A DNA stretch of 64,000 bases, taken from NCBI GenBank assembly GCA_045579085.1, contig JAZNLO010000019.1, positions 17,259-81,258 on the forward strand, in the 5' to 3' direction. This document shows, piece after piece, positions 57,010 through 64,000 of the stretch. The notes beneath the pieces are model-generated. The model was not told the origin of the DNA, did not search any database, and saw only the letters and a list, made by a program, of their open reading frames with translations. Origin of the DNA: RGIG2206 sp045579085 (GTDB lineage: Bacteria > Bacillota > Clostridia > Oscillospirales > Acutalibacteraceae). Position numbers and translations under genes: made by a program. Each line of letters begins with the position of its first letter. Position 1 is the first letter of the stretch.

Positions 57010-58080
57010 ATGCCTTTCGAAGTTGCAAATGAGTTACAGGATGTAGTACAGATTAAAGTTGTAGGTGTCGGCGGAGGCGGCGGAAACGCTGTTAACAGAA
57101 TGGTCGATGCCGGTGTTAACGGTGTAGAGTTTGTTGCAATCAATACTGATGCAACTGCACTTTTGCTTTCAAAAGCTGATAATAAGATTCAGATTGGTGA
57201 AAAGTCCACAAATGGTCAGGGCGCAGGTGCAAAGCCTGAGGTTGGCTTGCGTGCAGCAGAGGAGTCTCGTGACGAGATTGCTGCAGCACTCAGAGGCACT
57301 GATATGGTATTCATCACTGCCGGTATGGGCGGCGGCACAGGTACAGGTGCAGCTCCTGTTGTTGCTCAGATTGCAAGAGAGCTTGGAATACTCACTGTTG
57401 GTATTGTTACAAAGCCTTTCGCATTTGAAGGCAAGATGCGTATGAACGCTGCTGAGAGCGGTATTGCTGAGCTCAGCGAGCAGGTGGACAGCCTTATCGT
57501 TATCCCGAATGAGAGACTTAAGCTTGTATCTGAAGAAAAGATTACTCTTAGAAATGCATTTATAATTGCTGACGATGTTCTTCGTCAGGGCGTTCAGAGC
57601 GTTTCTGATTTGATTAAGATGCCTCAGATGGTAAACCTCGACTTTGCAGACGTTACCGCTATTATTAAAGACAGCGGATATGCACATATGGGCGTTGGCG
57701 TTGCAACTGGTCGTGACAAGGCTGAGATTGCTGCTCGTGCTGCTATCACCAGTCCGCTCATCGAGACCGATATGAAGGGCGCTAAGGGCGTTATCATCAA
57801 CATTACCGGTTCTGTCGATATTGGACTTGAAGAGGTTGAGGTTGCTTCAACAATTGTTGCAGAAACTGCATCTGAAGATGCAAACATCATTTGGGGTGTT
57901 TCACTTGATGAGAATATGGATGACGCTATCAAGATGACTGTTATTGCAACAGGCTTTGCAGGCGGCAAGAAGGGTAAGAACTCCGCAGGAGATGCTTTCC
58001 TTGATGCTATAAGCAACGCTAACGGTTACGATGACGATGATGACCTTGTCGATGTTATGAGCTTGTTTGACAAGAAATAA
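57010..58080 (+). CDS. ftsZ: Cell division GTPase FtsZ
   Basis: A 356-residue tubulin homologue that forms the Z-ring. It has VGVGGGGGNAVNRM, the tubulin signature GGGTGTGAAPVVA (from residue 107) and the T7-loop segment NLDFADV. The C-terminal tail after the core is short (about 30 residues with DDDDD, ending LVDVMSLFDKK) and does not show the usual conserved FtsA/SepF-binding peptide. ATG 57010 follows AAGGAGGA. ftsA is not adjacent. Confidence 0.97.
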   Translation: MPFEVANELQDVVQIKVVGVGGGGGNAVNRMVDAGVNGVEFVAINTDATALLLSKADNKIQIGEKSTNGQGAGAKPEVGLRAAEESRDEIAAALRGTDMVFITAGMGGGTGTGAAPVVAQIARELGILTVGIVTKPFAFEGKMRMNAAESGIAELSEQVDSLIVIPNERLKLVSEEKITLRNAFIIADDVLRQGVQSVSDLIKMPQMVNLDFADVTAIIKDSGYAHMGVGVATGRDKAEIAARAAITSPLIETDMKGAKGVIINITGSVDIGLEEVEVASTIVAETASEDANIIWGVSLDENMDDAIKMTVIATGFAGGKKGKNSAGDAFLDAISNANGYDDDDDLVDVMSLFDKK

Positions 58081-58103
58081 TCGGTAAATACATAGTTTAT
58101 ATT

Positions 58104-58140
58104 AAAAAGGCCGCAATATTTCTATTGGGGCCTTTTTTGT
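58104..58140 (+). terminator. Terminator of the dcw cluster
   Basis: AAAAAGGCC..CAATA (58104-58118) pairs with TATTG..GGCCTTTTT (58123-58137), with one G-G mismatch, then T residues. Confidence 0.85.
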
Positions 58141-58165
58141 TAGCTAAATTCAGCGCGGTGATTTT

Positions 58166-59086
58166 ATGGATTGGACAGAATTAAAAATTATAATAGATAG
58201 CAAATATACTGAGGTTGCATCAAATATCGCAAATATGGTTGTGCCTTACGGAATATATATCGAGGATTATACAGACTTGGAAGAGGCTGCGATGAATATT
58301 GCCCACATTGACCTCATTGACGAGGAGCTTGTGGCTAAGGATAGGTCTAAGTCAATAATTCATATATATATCAACAGTGAGGAAAACGCGCTTGAATCAG
58401 TTTCTTATCTTAAAGAGAGACTGAATGCTGAGGGAATTGGGCATACAATCGAGTTTTCTGCTGTTATGGAAAGCGATTGGGCGGATAACTGGAAGCAGTA
58501 TTTCAAGCCGCTTGAAATTGGTGACAGACTTGCGGTTTGTCCGTCTTGGGAAGATTATGATAACTGTGATAATCGCAAAGTGTTGCAAATCGACCCTGGC
58601 GCAGCGTTTGGAACGGGCGCGCACGACACTACAAGGCTTTGTCTTGGCGTGCTTGACAAGGTTTGCGGCGATGATAAAACCATTCTTGATATTGGCAGCG
58701 GCAGCGGTATACTGGCTATATCTGCTTTACTTCTTGGCTGCGGCAAGGCTACGGGCGTGGACATTGACCCGCTCGCTGTTAAGGTGGCAAATGCAAATGC
58801 AGAGTTAAACGGGCTTGAAGATAAGTGCAGTTTTATTTGCGGTGACCTTGTTGATAAGATTTCAGGCAAGTTTGATATTGTTTGTGCGAATATTGTTGCC
58901 GATGTTATTATTAAGCTGAGTGACAGTGTGTTGCAGTTTATGAATGATGATAGTATTTTCGTTTGCTCGGGCATAATTGATACCAGAGAAGGCGATGTGT
59001 TAGATAAGCTCAAATCAGTCGGGCTTAGAGTTGTTGAGCGATATACCAGCTTGGGCTGGGTTGCACTTGTATGCAGAAAGGATTAA
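58166..59086 (+). CDS. prmA: Ribosomal protein L11 methyltransferase
   Basis: A 306-residue SAM-dependent methyltransferase. The N-terminal substrate domain carries DWTELKI, and the catalytic domain has DPGAAFGTGAHDTTRLCL, LDIGSGSGILAISALLLG and the NIVADVI motif (NxxxD/P). ATG 58166 follows GCGGTGAT. It overlaps no gene and ends 4 bp before prfB, so the two are cotranscribed. Confidence 0.94.
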   Translation: MDWTELKIIIDSKYTEVASNIANMVVPYGIYIEDYTDLEEAAMNIAHIDLIDEELVAKDRSKSIIHIYINSEENALESVSYLKERLNAEGIGHTIEFSAVMESDWADNWKQYFKPLEIGDRLAVCPSWEDYDNCDNRKVLQIDPGAAFGTGAHDTTRLCLGVLDKVCGDDKTILDIGSGSGILAISALLLGCGKATGVDIDPLAVKVANANAELNGLEDKCSFICGDLVDKISGKFDIVCANIVADVIIKLSDSVLQFMNDDSIFVCSGIIDTREGDVLDKLKSVGLRVVERYTSLGWVALVCRKD

Positions 59087-59090
59087 ACGG

Positions 59091-60212
59091 ATGCTTGAAT
59101 TTGAAGAACAAAAGTTAAAGTTGTCCTCATTCCAGAGTGAGCTTATAGACCTTGAGGAAGCGTTGGGTCTTAAAACCTTACAGGCAGAGGTTGAAAAGCT
59201 CGAGGAAATGTCTGCGCAGGCAGGCTTCTGGGACGATGTTGAGAATTCACAGAAAATTTTGCAACGCATATCTCAGGCAAAGAATACAATTTCTGCTTAC
59301 ACAGCCTTGAAATCCAACTTCGACGATACAATGACACTCATTGAGCTTGCAGACGAGGAGGGTGACGCTACTCTTATTGACGAGGTTGTTGAGAGTGTAG
59401 ATTCTGTAATCAAAACCATCGAGGAAATGCGCCTTACAACGCTGCTATCAGGCGAGTATGATTCAAACAATGCGATACTGAACTTCCACGCAGGTGCAGG
59501 CGGAACAGAGGCTCAGGACTGGGTTGAGATGCTTCACCGTATGTATATCAGATGGGCAGAACGTCGAGGCTTTAAGGCTAAAACTATAGATTTCCTTAAC
59601 GGTGAAGAGGCAGGACTTAAGAGTGCCACCGTTGTTGTTGAAGGGCTCAATGCCTACGGTTATCTTAAGAGTGAGGCTGGAGTGCATAGACTTGTAAGAG
59701 TTTCGCCGTTTGATTCGTCGGGTAGACGACATACGTCGTTTGCTTCAATAGAGGTTATGCCTGAAATCAATGATGATATTGAGATTGAAATCAGACCTGA
59801 GGATTTAAAGGTTGATACTTATCGAGCAAGCGGTGCGGGCGGACAGCACGTAAACAAGACTGAATCTGCAATCAGAATTACTCATTTACCCACAGGTATA
59901 ATTGTTGCTTGCCAGAATGAGCGCAGTCAGCACCAAAATAGAGAAGTTGCTTTGAAGATGCTTAAATCCAAGCTTGTTGAGATTAAGGAGAGAGAGCATC
60001 TCGACAAAATTGAGGATATTAAGGGCGAGCAGAAAGAAATTGGTTGGGGTTCACAGATTAGGTCATACGTATTTATGCCTTACACCTTAGCAAAAGACCA
60101 TAGAACAGGCTTTGAATCGGGTAATATCAACGCAGTAATGGACGGCGAGATAGACGGATTTATAAATGCATATCTAAAATCTGAAAGTCTTGGAAAACTT
60201 GAAAATAAATAG
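59091..60212 (+). CDS. prfB: Peptide chain release factor 2
   Basis: A 373-residue release factor that reads UGA and UAA. The stop-codon tripeptide SPF is at 205-207 in VRVSPFDSSGRRHTSFAS, and the peptidyl-hydrolysis GGQ is at 250-252. The frame is continuous from ATG 59091, with no in-frame UGA and +1 shift site near codon 25, so the autoregulatory frameshift common in prfB is absent. The upstream in-frame stretch lies within prmA and is not part of the gene. Confidence 0.96.
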   Translation: MLEFEEQKLKLSSFQSELIDLEEALGLKTLQAEVEKLEEMSAQAGFWDDVENSQKILQRISQAKNTISAYTALKSNFDDTMTLIELADEEGDATLIDEVVESVDSVIKTIEEMRLTTLLSGEYDSNNAILNFHAGAGGTEAQDWVEMLHRMYIRWAERRGFKAKTIDFLNGEEAGLKSATVVVEGLNAYGYLKSEAGVHRLVRVSPFDSSGRRHTSFASIEVMPEINDDIEIEIRPEDLKVDTYRASGAGGQHVNKTESAIRITHLPTGIIVACQNERSQHQNREVALKMLKSKLVEIKEREHLDKIEDIKGEQKEIGWGSQIRSYVFMPYTLAKDHRTGFESGNINAVMDGEIDGFINAYLKSESLGKLENK

Positions 60213-60214
60213 TT

Positions 60215-60260
60215 AAAAACCGCATCTGTCAGTTGCTTTTCTGATAGATGCGGTTTTGTT
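60215..60260. terminator. Bidirectional terminator after prfB
   Basis: AAAACCGCATCT (60216-60227) pairs with AGATGCGGTTTT (60246-60257) with an inner TCAG/CTGA helix, between convergent genes. Confidence 0.85.
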
Positions 60261-60272
60261 ATAACCTAAAAT

Positions 60273-60896
60273 TTATTCTTTTTCAAAGGGGACTAAACCT
60301 ATAACTTCAAACATTCCGCCCCTCATCCATATAGTAGGCGTAATGCTGATGCAAAAGCCCTTGCCTTGCATACAACCCCATTCGGCTATGCTTCTTTGCG
60401 GCAGTCCGTACGTTGCAAGTATTGCAGAAATAACACCACCGTGAGTTACCACAACGGCATCACGTTTGCCCTCAGTCATCATATTTTGGACAATGCTGTT
60501 AAATGCAGTGCAAACTCTGGTAACAAATAGATTTGTGTTTTCGCCACCGGGAGGAGCAAAGTCGGCGCCGTTTTCGCCTGTCCAGTTTAGAAAGTCCTCA
60601 TTATCGGATAATTCTTGCGGAGTTTTTCCCTCAAACTCACCAAAATTGCATTCAACTAAATCGGGCACAATAATCGGGTTAGCGTTGGGATACAGCGCAG
60701 CCATAGTCTGTCTGCATCTGAGCATCGGACTGCAGTAATATTCCTCCGCTTCGGGATAAACGTATTGCTCCTTCATTGCGTTCAACATAGCAAGACCCTC
60801 CGGTATAAGAGGAGCATCAGTTCTTCCGATGTATTGACCTTTAAGGTTGCCCTCAATCAGCCCGTGTTTTATAAGATATATTCTGTATGTTTTCAT
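60273..60896 (-). CDS. Histidine phosphatase family protein (KHG variant)
   Basis: A 207-residue protein of the phosphoglycerate-mutase-like superfamily. The N-terminal catalytic motif is YLIKHGLIEGN, i.e. Lys-His-Gly where Arg-His-Gly is usual. The remaining features are normal: YCSPMLRCRQTM, VECNFGEFEGKTPQEL and VVVTHGGVISAIL with the second histidine. The substrate is unknown; cobalamin-pathway (CobC-like) and general phosphatases share this layout. ATG 60896 follows TTGGAG with six bases. Confidence 0.9.
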   Translation of the reverse strand: MKTYRIYLIKHGLIEGNLKGQYIGRTDAPLIPEGLAMLNAMKEQYVYPEAEEYYCSPMLRCRQTMAALYPNANPIIVPDLVECNFGEFEGKTPQELSDNEDFLNWTGENGADFAPPGGENTNLFVTRVCTAFNSIVQNMMTEGKRDAVVVTHGGVISAILATYGLPQRSIAEWGCMQGKGFCISITPTIWMRGGMFEVIGLVPFEKE

Positions 60897-60977
60897 AGAT
60901 AACTCCAAATGATATCATGCTTTTCAGCGTTCTCTACAGTTGATTATATCACTTTTATACAAATCTTTCAACATAAA

Positions 60978-61014
60978 ATAAACGAGCCGAAGATAAAACT
61001 TCGACTCGTTTTTT
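60978..61014 (-). terminator. Terminator of the hyd operon
   Basis: On the minus strand AAACGAGTCGAAG pairs with CTTCGGCTCGTTT (plus bases about 60980-61011), followed by ATTTTATG. Confidence 0.75.
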
Positions 61015-61027
61015 ATGTGTTTAAATC

Positions 61028-62773
61028 TTATTTGATAACGTCTTTAGAACGGTCTACATAAGTGGTGTGGAGAATCTCGTGAGCCTTGTGGCTGCCGGGC
61101 TTTCCAAAGAACTCATCGTAAATCATCTTAATCGCTTCGTTATCGTGAGACTTCCTCTTGGGAAGCTTCTTGTCTTCCTCATAGATTGAAGCAGCTCGGA
61201 TTGCAGGAATATCGCAGTTAAGTCTGACTGATGCAGGCTGGATAGGCTGACCGCCGCCGTTTACGCAACCGCCAGGGCAGCACATGATTTCGATAAAGTG
61301 GTATTCCTTTTCACCGCTCTTAACAGCGTCAAGAACCTTTTTAGCGTTCTGGAGTCCACTTGCAACAGCAACATTGATTTTAGTACCGTTAACGTCATAG
61401 GTGGCTTCCTTAACACCATCAGTACCACGAACTTCAACGAAGTCGTATTCCTTGTTATCTTTACCTGTGAGAACATCAACAGCAGTACGCAGTGCGGCTT
61501 CCATAACACCACCGGTTGCACCGAAGATGACAGCAGCACCTGTGCCTTCGCCAAGCGGATTGTCAAATTCTTCGTCGGGGAGAATGTTGAAGTTAATTCT
61601 TGCGCGGCTAATCATTCTGCCGAGCTCACGTGTGGTGAGAACATAGTCAACATCCGGATAGCCTGATGCAGACTGGTCATCTCTGCCGTTTTCAAACTTC
61701 TTAGCTGTGCACGGCATGATAGAAACTGAAACAATGTTCTTGGGGTCAATGCCGTTTTTCTCAGCCCACCAGGTTTTAGTTACAGCACCAAACATCTGCT
61801 GAGGAGATTTGCAAGAAGAAAGATTATCAATCATATCGGGGTAGAACTGCTCGCAGTACTTAACCCAACCGGGTGAGCAGCTTGTGATTAACGGAAGCTT
61901 GCCGCCGTTATTGAATCTGTCAAGGAATTCAGTAGCCTCTTCCATGATGGTGAGGTCAGCAGAGAAGTTGGTGTCGAACACTTTATCAAAACCGAGTCTG
62001 CGCAGAGCAGCAACCATCTTGCCCTTAGCAAGTGTGCCAACGGGGTTACCGAAGCACTCAGCAATTGCAACGCGGATTGACGGAGCAGTCTGAACGATAA
62101 CAACTTTCTCAGGGTCATTGATAGCAGCAAATACCTTATCGATATCGTCACGCTCTTGCAAAGCGCCTGTCGGGCAAGCAGTGATGCACTGACCGCAGGA
62201 TACGCAAGCAACGTTGTCGAGGTCGTTTTCGAAAGCGCAACCGATGGTGGTATCAAAACCGCGGTCGTTAGCGCCGATAACGCCTGTCTGAGTCTTACAT
62301 GCAGCAACGCAACGACGGCAAAGGATACATTTGCTGTTATCACGAATCATGTGAGCTGTAGAATCGTCAATTCTGGTTTCGGTTTTAGCACCGTCAAAGC
62401 GGCCGTCAACGTCAACACCGAACTCGTTAGCCATAGTCTGCAGCTCGCAGTTTCCGCTGCGTGTGCAGGAGAGGCAGCTACGGTTGTGGTTGGAAAGAAG
62501 AAGCTCAATAGTAGTCTTGCGTGACTTAAGCACCTTCTCGCTGTTAGTGAGCACTTCCATTCCTTCGTTAACAGGAGCAACGCAAGCAGCAACGAGTGAA
62601 CGAGCGCCCTTTACTTCACAAACGCAGATACGGCAAGCGCCGATTTCATTTTTTTCTTTCATGTAGCAGAGGGTAGGGATATCAATGCCAACGTATCTCG
62701 CAGCCTCAAGAATGGTGGAGTTCTTAGGCACAGTAACATCCATACCGTTAATTTTCATATTAATCATATCCAT
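61028..62773 (-). CDS. hydA: NADH-linked [FeFe] hydrogenase, catalytic subunit
   Basis: A 581-residue [FeFe] hydrogenase. The N-terminal 2Fe-2S domain is followed by a His-Cys-type cluster region (HNRSCLSCTRSGNCELQ), two 4Fe-4S clusters (CILCRRCVAACK, CVSCGQCITACPTGAL) and the H-cluster domain: TSCSPGWVKYCEQF, MPCTAKKFE and the CCPGGCVNGGGQP motif. With the NuoF-like HydB upstream, this is the soluble NAD(H)-dependent, possibly electron-bifurcating type that evolves H2. ATG 62773 follows AAAGGAG; an earlier GTG lies too close to that site. Confidence 0.95.
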   Translation of the reverse strand: MDMINMKINGMDVTVPKNSTILEAARYVGIDIPTLCYMKEKNEIGACRICVCEVKGARSLVAACVAPVNEGMEVLTNSEKVLKSRKTTIELLLSNHNRSCLSCTRSGNCELQTMANEFGVDVDGRFDGAKTETRIDDSTAHMIRDNSKCILCRRCVAACKTQTGVIGANDRGFDTTIGCAFENDLDNVACVSCGQCITACPTGALQERDDIDKVFAAINDPEKVVIVQTAPSIRVAIAECFGNPVGTLAKGKMVAALRRLGFDKVFDTNFSADLTIMEEATEFLDRFNNGGKLPLITSCSPGWVKYCEQFYPDMIDNLSSCKSPQQMFGAVTKTWWAEKNGIDPKNIVSVSIMPCTAKKFENGRDDQSASGYPDVDYVLTTRELGRMISRARINFNILPDEEFDNPLGEGTGAAVIFGATGGVMEAALRTAVDVLTGKDNKEYDFVEVRGTDGVKEATYDVNGTKINVAVASGLQNAKKVLDAVKSGEKEYHFIEIMCCPGGCVNGGGQPIQPASVRLNCDIPAIRAASIYEEDKKLPKRKSHDNEAIKMIYDEFFGKPGSHKAHEILHTTYVDRSKDVIK

Positions 62774-62791
62774 GTTTGTCACGCTCCTTTC

Positions 62792-64000
62792 TTATTCTTT
62801 AATGATGGCGTCAAACTTACAGTTGTTTACGCAAACACCGCACTTAACGCACTTAGTGGGGTCGATAACGTGCGGATTTCTGACTGTGCCAGTAATTGCA
62901 TTAGCAGGACAGTTACGAGCGCACAGAGTGCAGCCTTTACATTTGTCTGCGATAATCTTGTATTGAACAAGGTTCTTGCAGGCGCCTGCGGGGCACTTCT
63001 TATCAACAATGTGAGAGATATATTCATGTCTGAAATATCTGAGTGTTGAAATAACAGGGTTAGGAGCAGTCTGACCAAGTCCGCACAAAGAGTTGTCCTT
63101 TATGTAGTAGCTGAGTTCTTCAAGCTTTTCAAGGTCTTCCATAGTTCCGTTGCCGTCTGTTATCTTGTTAAGCAGTTCAAGGAGTCTGCGAGTACCAACA
63201 CGGCAGGGAGTGCACTTACCGCAAGATTCATCAACAGTAAACTCGAGGAAGAACTTAGCGATATCAACCATACAGGTGTCCTCATCCATAACGATAAGTC
63301 CGCCTGAACCCATCATTGAGCCGATTTCAAGGAGGTTATCATAATCGATTTCAACATCAAGAAGGTCTGCAGGAATGCATCCGCCTGAAGGACCACCAGT
63401 CTGAGCAGCCTTGAACTTCTTGCCGTTCGGGATGCCGCCGCCGATTTCTTCAACAATCTTGCGAAGAGTGGTGCCCATAGGAACTTCAACAAGTCCTGTA
63501 TTTGTGATGTTTCCGCCGAGAGCGAAAACCTTAGTTCCCTTAGATTTCTCAGTGCCCATGCTTGTAAACCAGTCAACGCCCTTGAGGATAATCTGAGGAA
63601 TATTAGCGTAGGTTTCAACGTTGTTAAGGATAGTTGGCTTAGCGAAAAGTCCCTTAACAGCAGGGAAAGGCGGACGGGGACGAGGCTCACCGCGATGGCC
63701 TTCAATAGAGGTCATAAGAGCAGTTTCTTCACCGCAAACGAATGCGCCAGCGCCAAGACGGATATCAATATCAAAGTCGAAGCCTGTACCGAAAATGTCT
63801 TTGCCGAGAAGACCGTATTCACGAGCCTGCTCAAGAGCAATCTTTAAACGCTGAACAGCGATAGGATACTCAGCACGAACATAAACATAACCTTCTGTTG
63901 CGCCTGTAGCGTAACCGCAGATAGCCATAGCTTCAACGAGGCAGTGTGGGTCGCCTTCAAGAACTGAACGGTCCATAAATGCACCCGGGTCGCCTTCGTC
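62792..64000 (-). CDS. hydB: HydB (NuoF-like) hydrogenase subunit, 5' end beyond window
   Basis: The last 402 codons of a NuoF-family subunit, cut at the right edge of the window (the frame is open to base 64000). It holds the FMN/NADH domain (RLGAGAFVCGEETALMTSIEG, KPTILNNVETYANIP), the 4Fe-4S motif ESCGKCTPCRVGTRR and a C-terminal two-cluster ferredoxin domain (CKGCTLCARNCPANAI, CVKCGVCVNNCKFDAI). It passes electrons between NAD(H)/ferredoxin and HydA. hydA starts 18 bp after its stop. The small 2Fe-2S subunit (HydC, NuoE-like) is expected just beyond the edge. Confidence 0.95.
   Translation of the reverse strand, partial: DEGDPGAFMDRSVLEGDPHCLVEAMAICGYATGATEGYVYVRAEYPIAVQRLKIALEQAREYGLLGKDIFGTGFDFDIDIRLGAGAFVCGEETALMTSIEGHRGEPRPRPPFPAVKGLFAKPTILNNVETYANIPQIILKGVDWFTSMGTEKSKGTKVFALGGNITNTGLVEVPMGTTLRKIVEEIGGGIPNGKKFKAAQTGGPSGGCIPADLLDVEIDYDNLLEIGSMMGSGGLIVMDEDTCMVDIAKFFLEFTVDESCGKCTPCRVGTRRLLELLNKITDGNGTMEDLEKLEELSYYIKDNSLCGLGQTAPNPVISTLRYFRHEYISHIVDKKCPAGACKNLVQYKIIADKCKGCTLCARNCPANAITGTVRNPHVIDPTKCVKCGVCVNNCKFDAIIKE

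Overview
The window looks like the chromosome of a strictly anaerobic, spore-forming member of the Clostridia, most likely a gut Oscillospiraceae/Ruminococcaceae-type Firmicute. The support is: sporulation genes (sigG, gpr, spoIIR, three polysaccharide deacetylases of which two resemble PdaA/PdaB), a NAD(H)-linked [FeFe] hydrogenase, a minimal SufBC-type Fe-S assembly pair, meso-DAP type MurE (DNPR motif), strong GGAGG ribosome binding sites and sigma-A promoters close to TTGACA-N17-TATAAT. No plasmid, phage, IS transposase, rRNA operon or CRISPR array is visible. The species assignment is an inference.

Layout. 1-3.3 kb: end of ruvX, a small unknown gene, FMN riboswitch plus ribU, SAM-I riboswitch plus metK, another small unknown gene. 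3.3-4.2 kb: an A/T-rich repeat array and tRNA-Leu(TAG), tRNA-Leu(GAG) and tRNA-Thr(CGT). 4.2-8.4 kb: a lysine-riboswitch-controlled NhaC-family transporter, a PdaB-like deacetylase, and a lipoprotein with an RsgI-like domain. 8.6-10.6 kb: SmsC/SmsB and rpsT. 10.8-12.9 kb: an AT-rich acyltransferase, a second repeat copy abutting tRNA-Arg(CCT), and a flavin-reductase-like protein. 13-18 kb: nrdR with a SLOG protein, the gpr operon with two small membrane proteins, a membrane-bound XRE regulator, and a cobalamin-riboswitch locus (DUF4430 lipoprotein plus ECF S component). 18-25 kb: a GH31 glycosidase, tRNA-Ala, DUF711 and ACT proteins, Lrp plus aminotransferase, ispE. 25-39 kb: spoIIR, a metallophosphoesterase, a DacF-like protein lacking its catalytic lysine, pgi, yceD-rpmF, DUF512-der-plsY-gpsA, sigG, purA and two deacetylases. 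39.5-43.7 kb: a divergent type IIA topoisomerase pair. 43.9-45.4 kb: rsmD-coaD and a coiled-coil protein. 45.7-58.1 kb: the division and cell wall (dcw) cluster mraZ-rsmH-ftsL-pbp-murE-mraY-ftsW-murG-murA-ftsQ-ftsZ. 58.1-60.2 kb: prmA-prfB. 60.3-64 kb: a histidine phosphatase, hydA and partial hydB.

How the genes connect. Four metabolite riboswitches (FMN, SAM, lysine, cobalamin) each sit before a terminator and a matching uptake or synthesis gene. The dcw block makes and polymerises lipid II and builds the divisome, but lacks murB, murC, murD, murF and ftsA. The sporulation genes cover forespore sigma signalling (spoIIR, sigG), germination proteolysis (gpr) and cortex modification. The points most worth a second look are the 83-bp repeat that abuts the 3' ends of two unrelated tRNA genes, the lysine riboswitch on an NhaC-type gene, the uncharacterised small-protein operon behind gpr, the DacF-like protein with SxxK changed to SxxY, the free-standing RsgI-like lipoprotein, and the divergent topoisomerase pair. 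I did not find a clearly new large multi-gene system.
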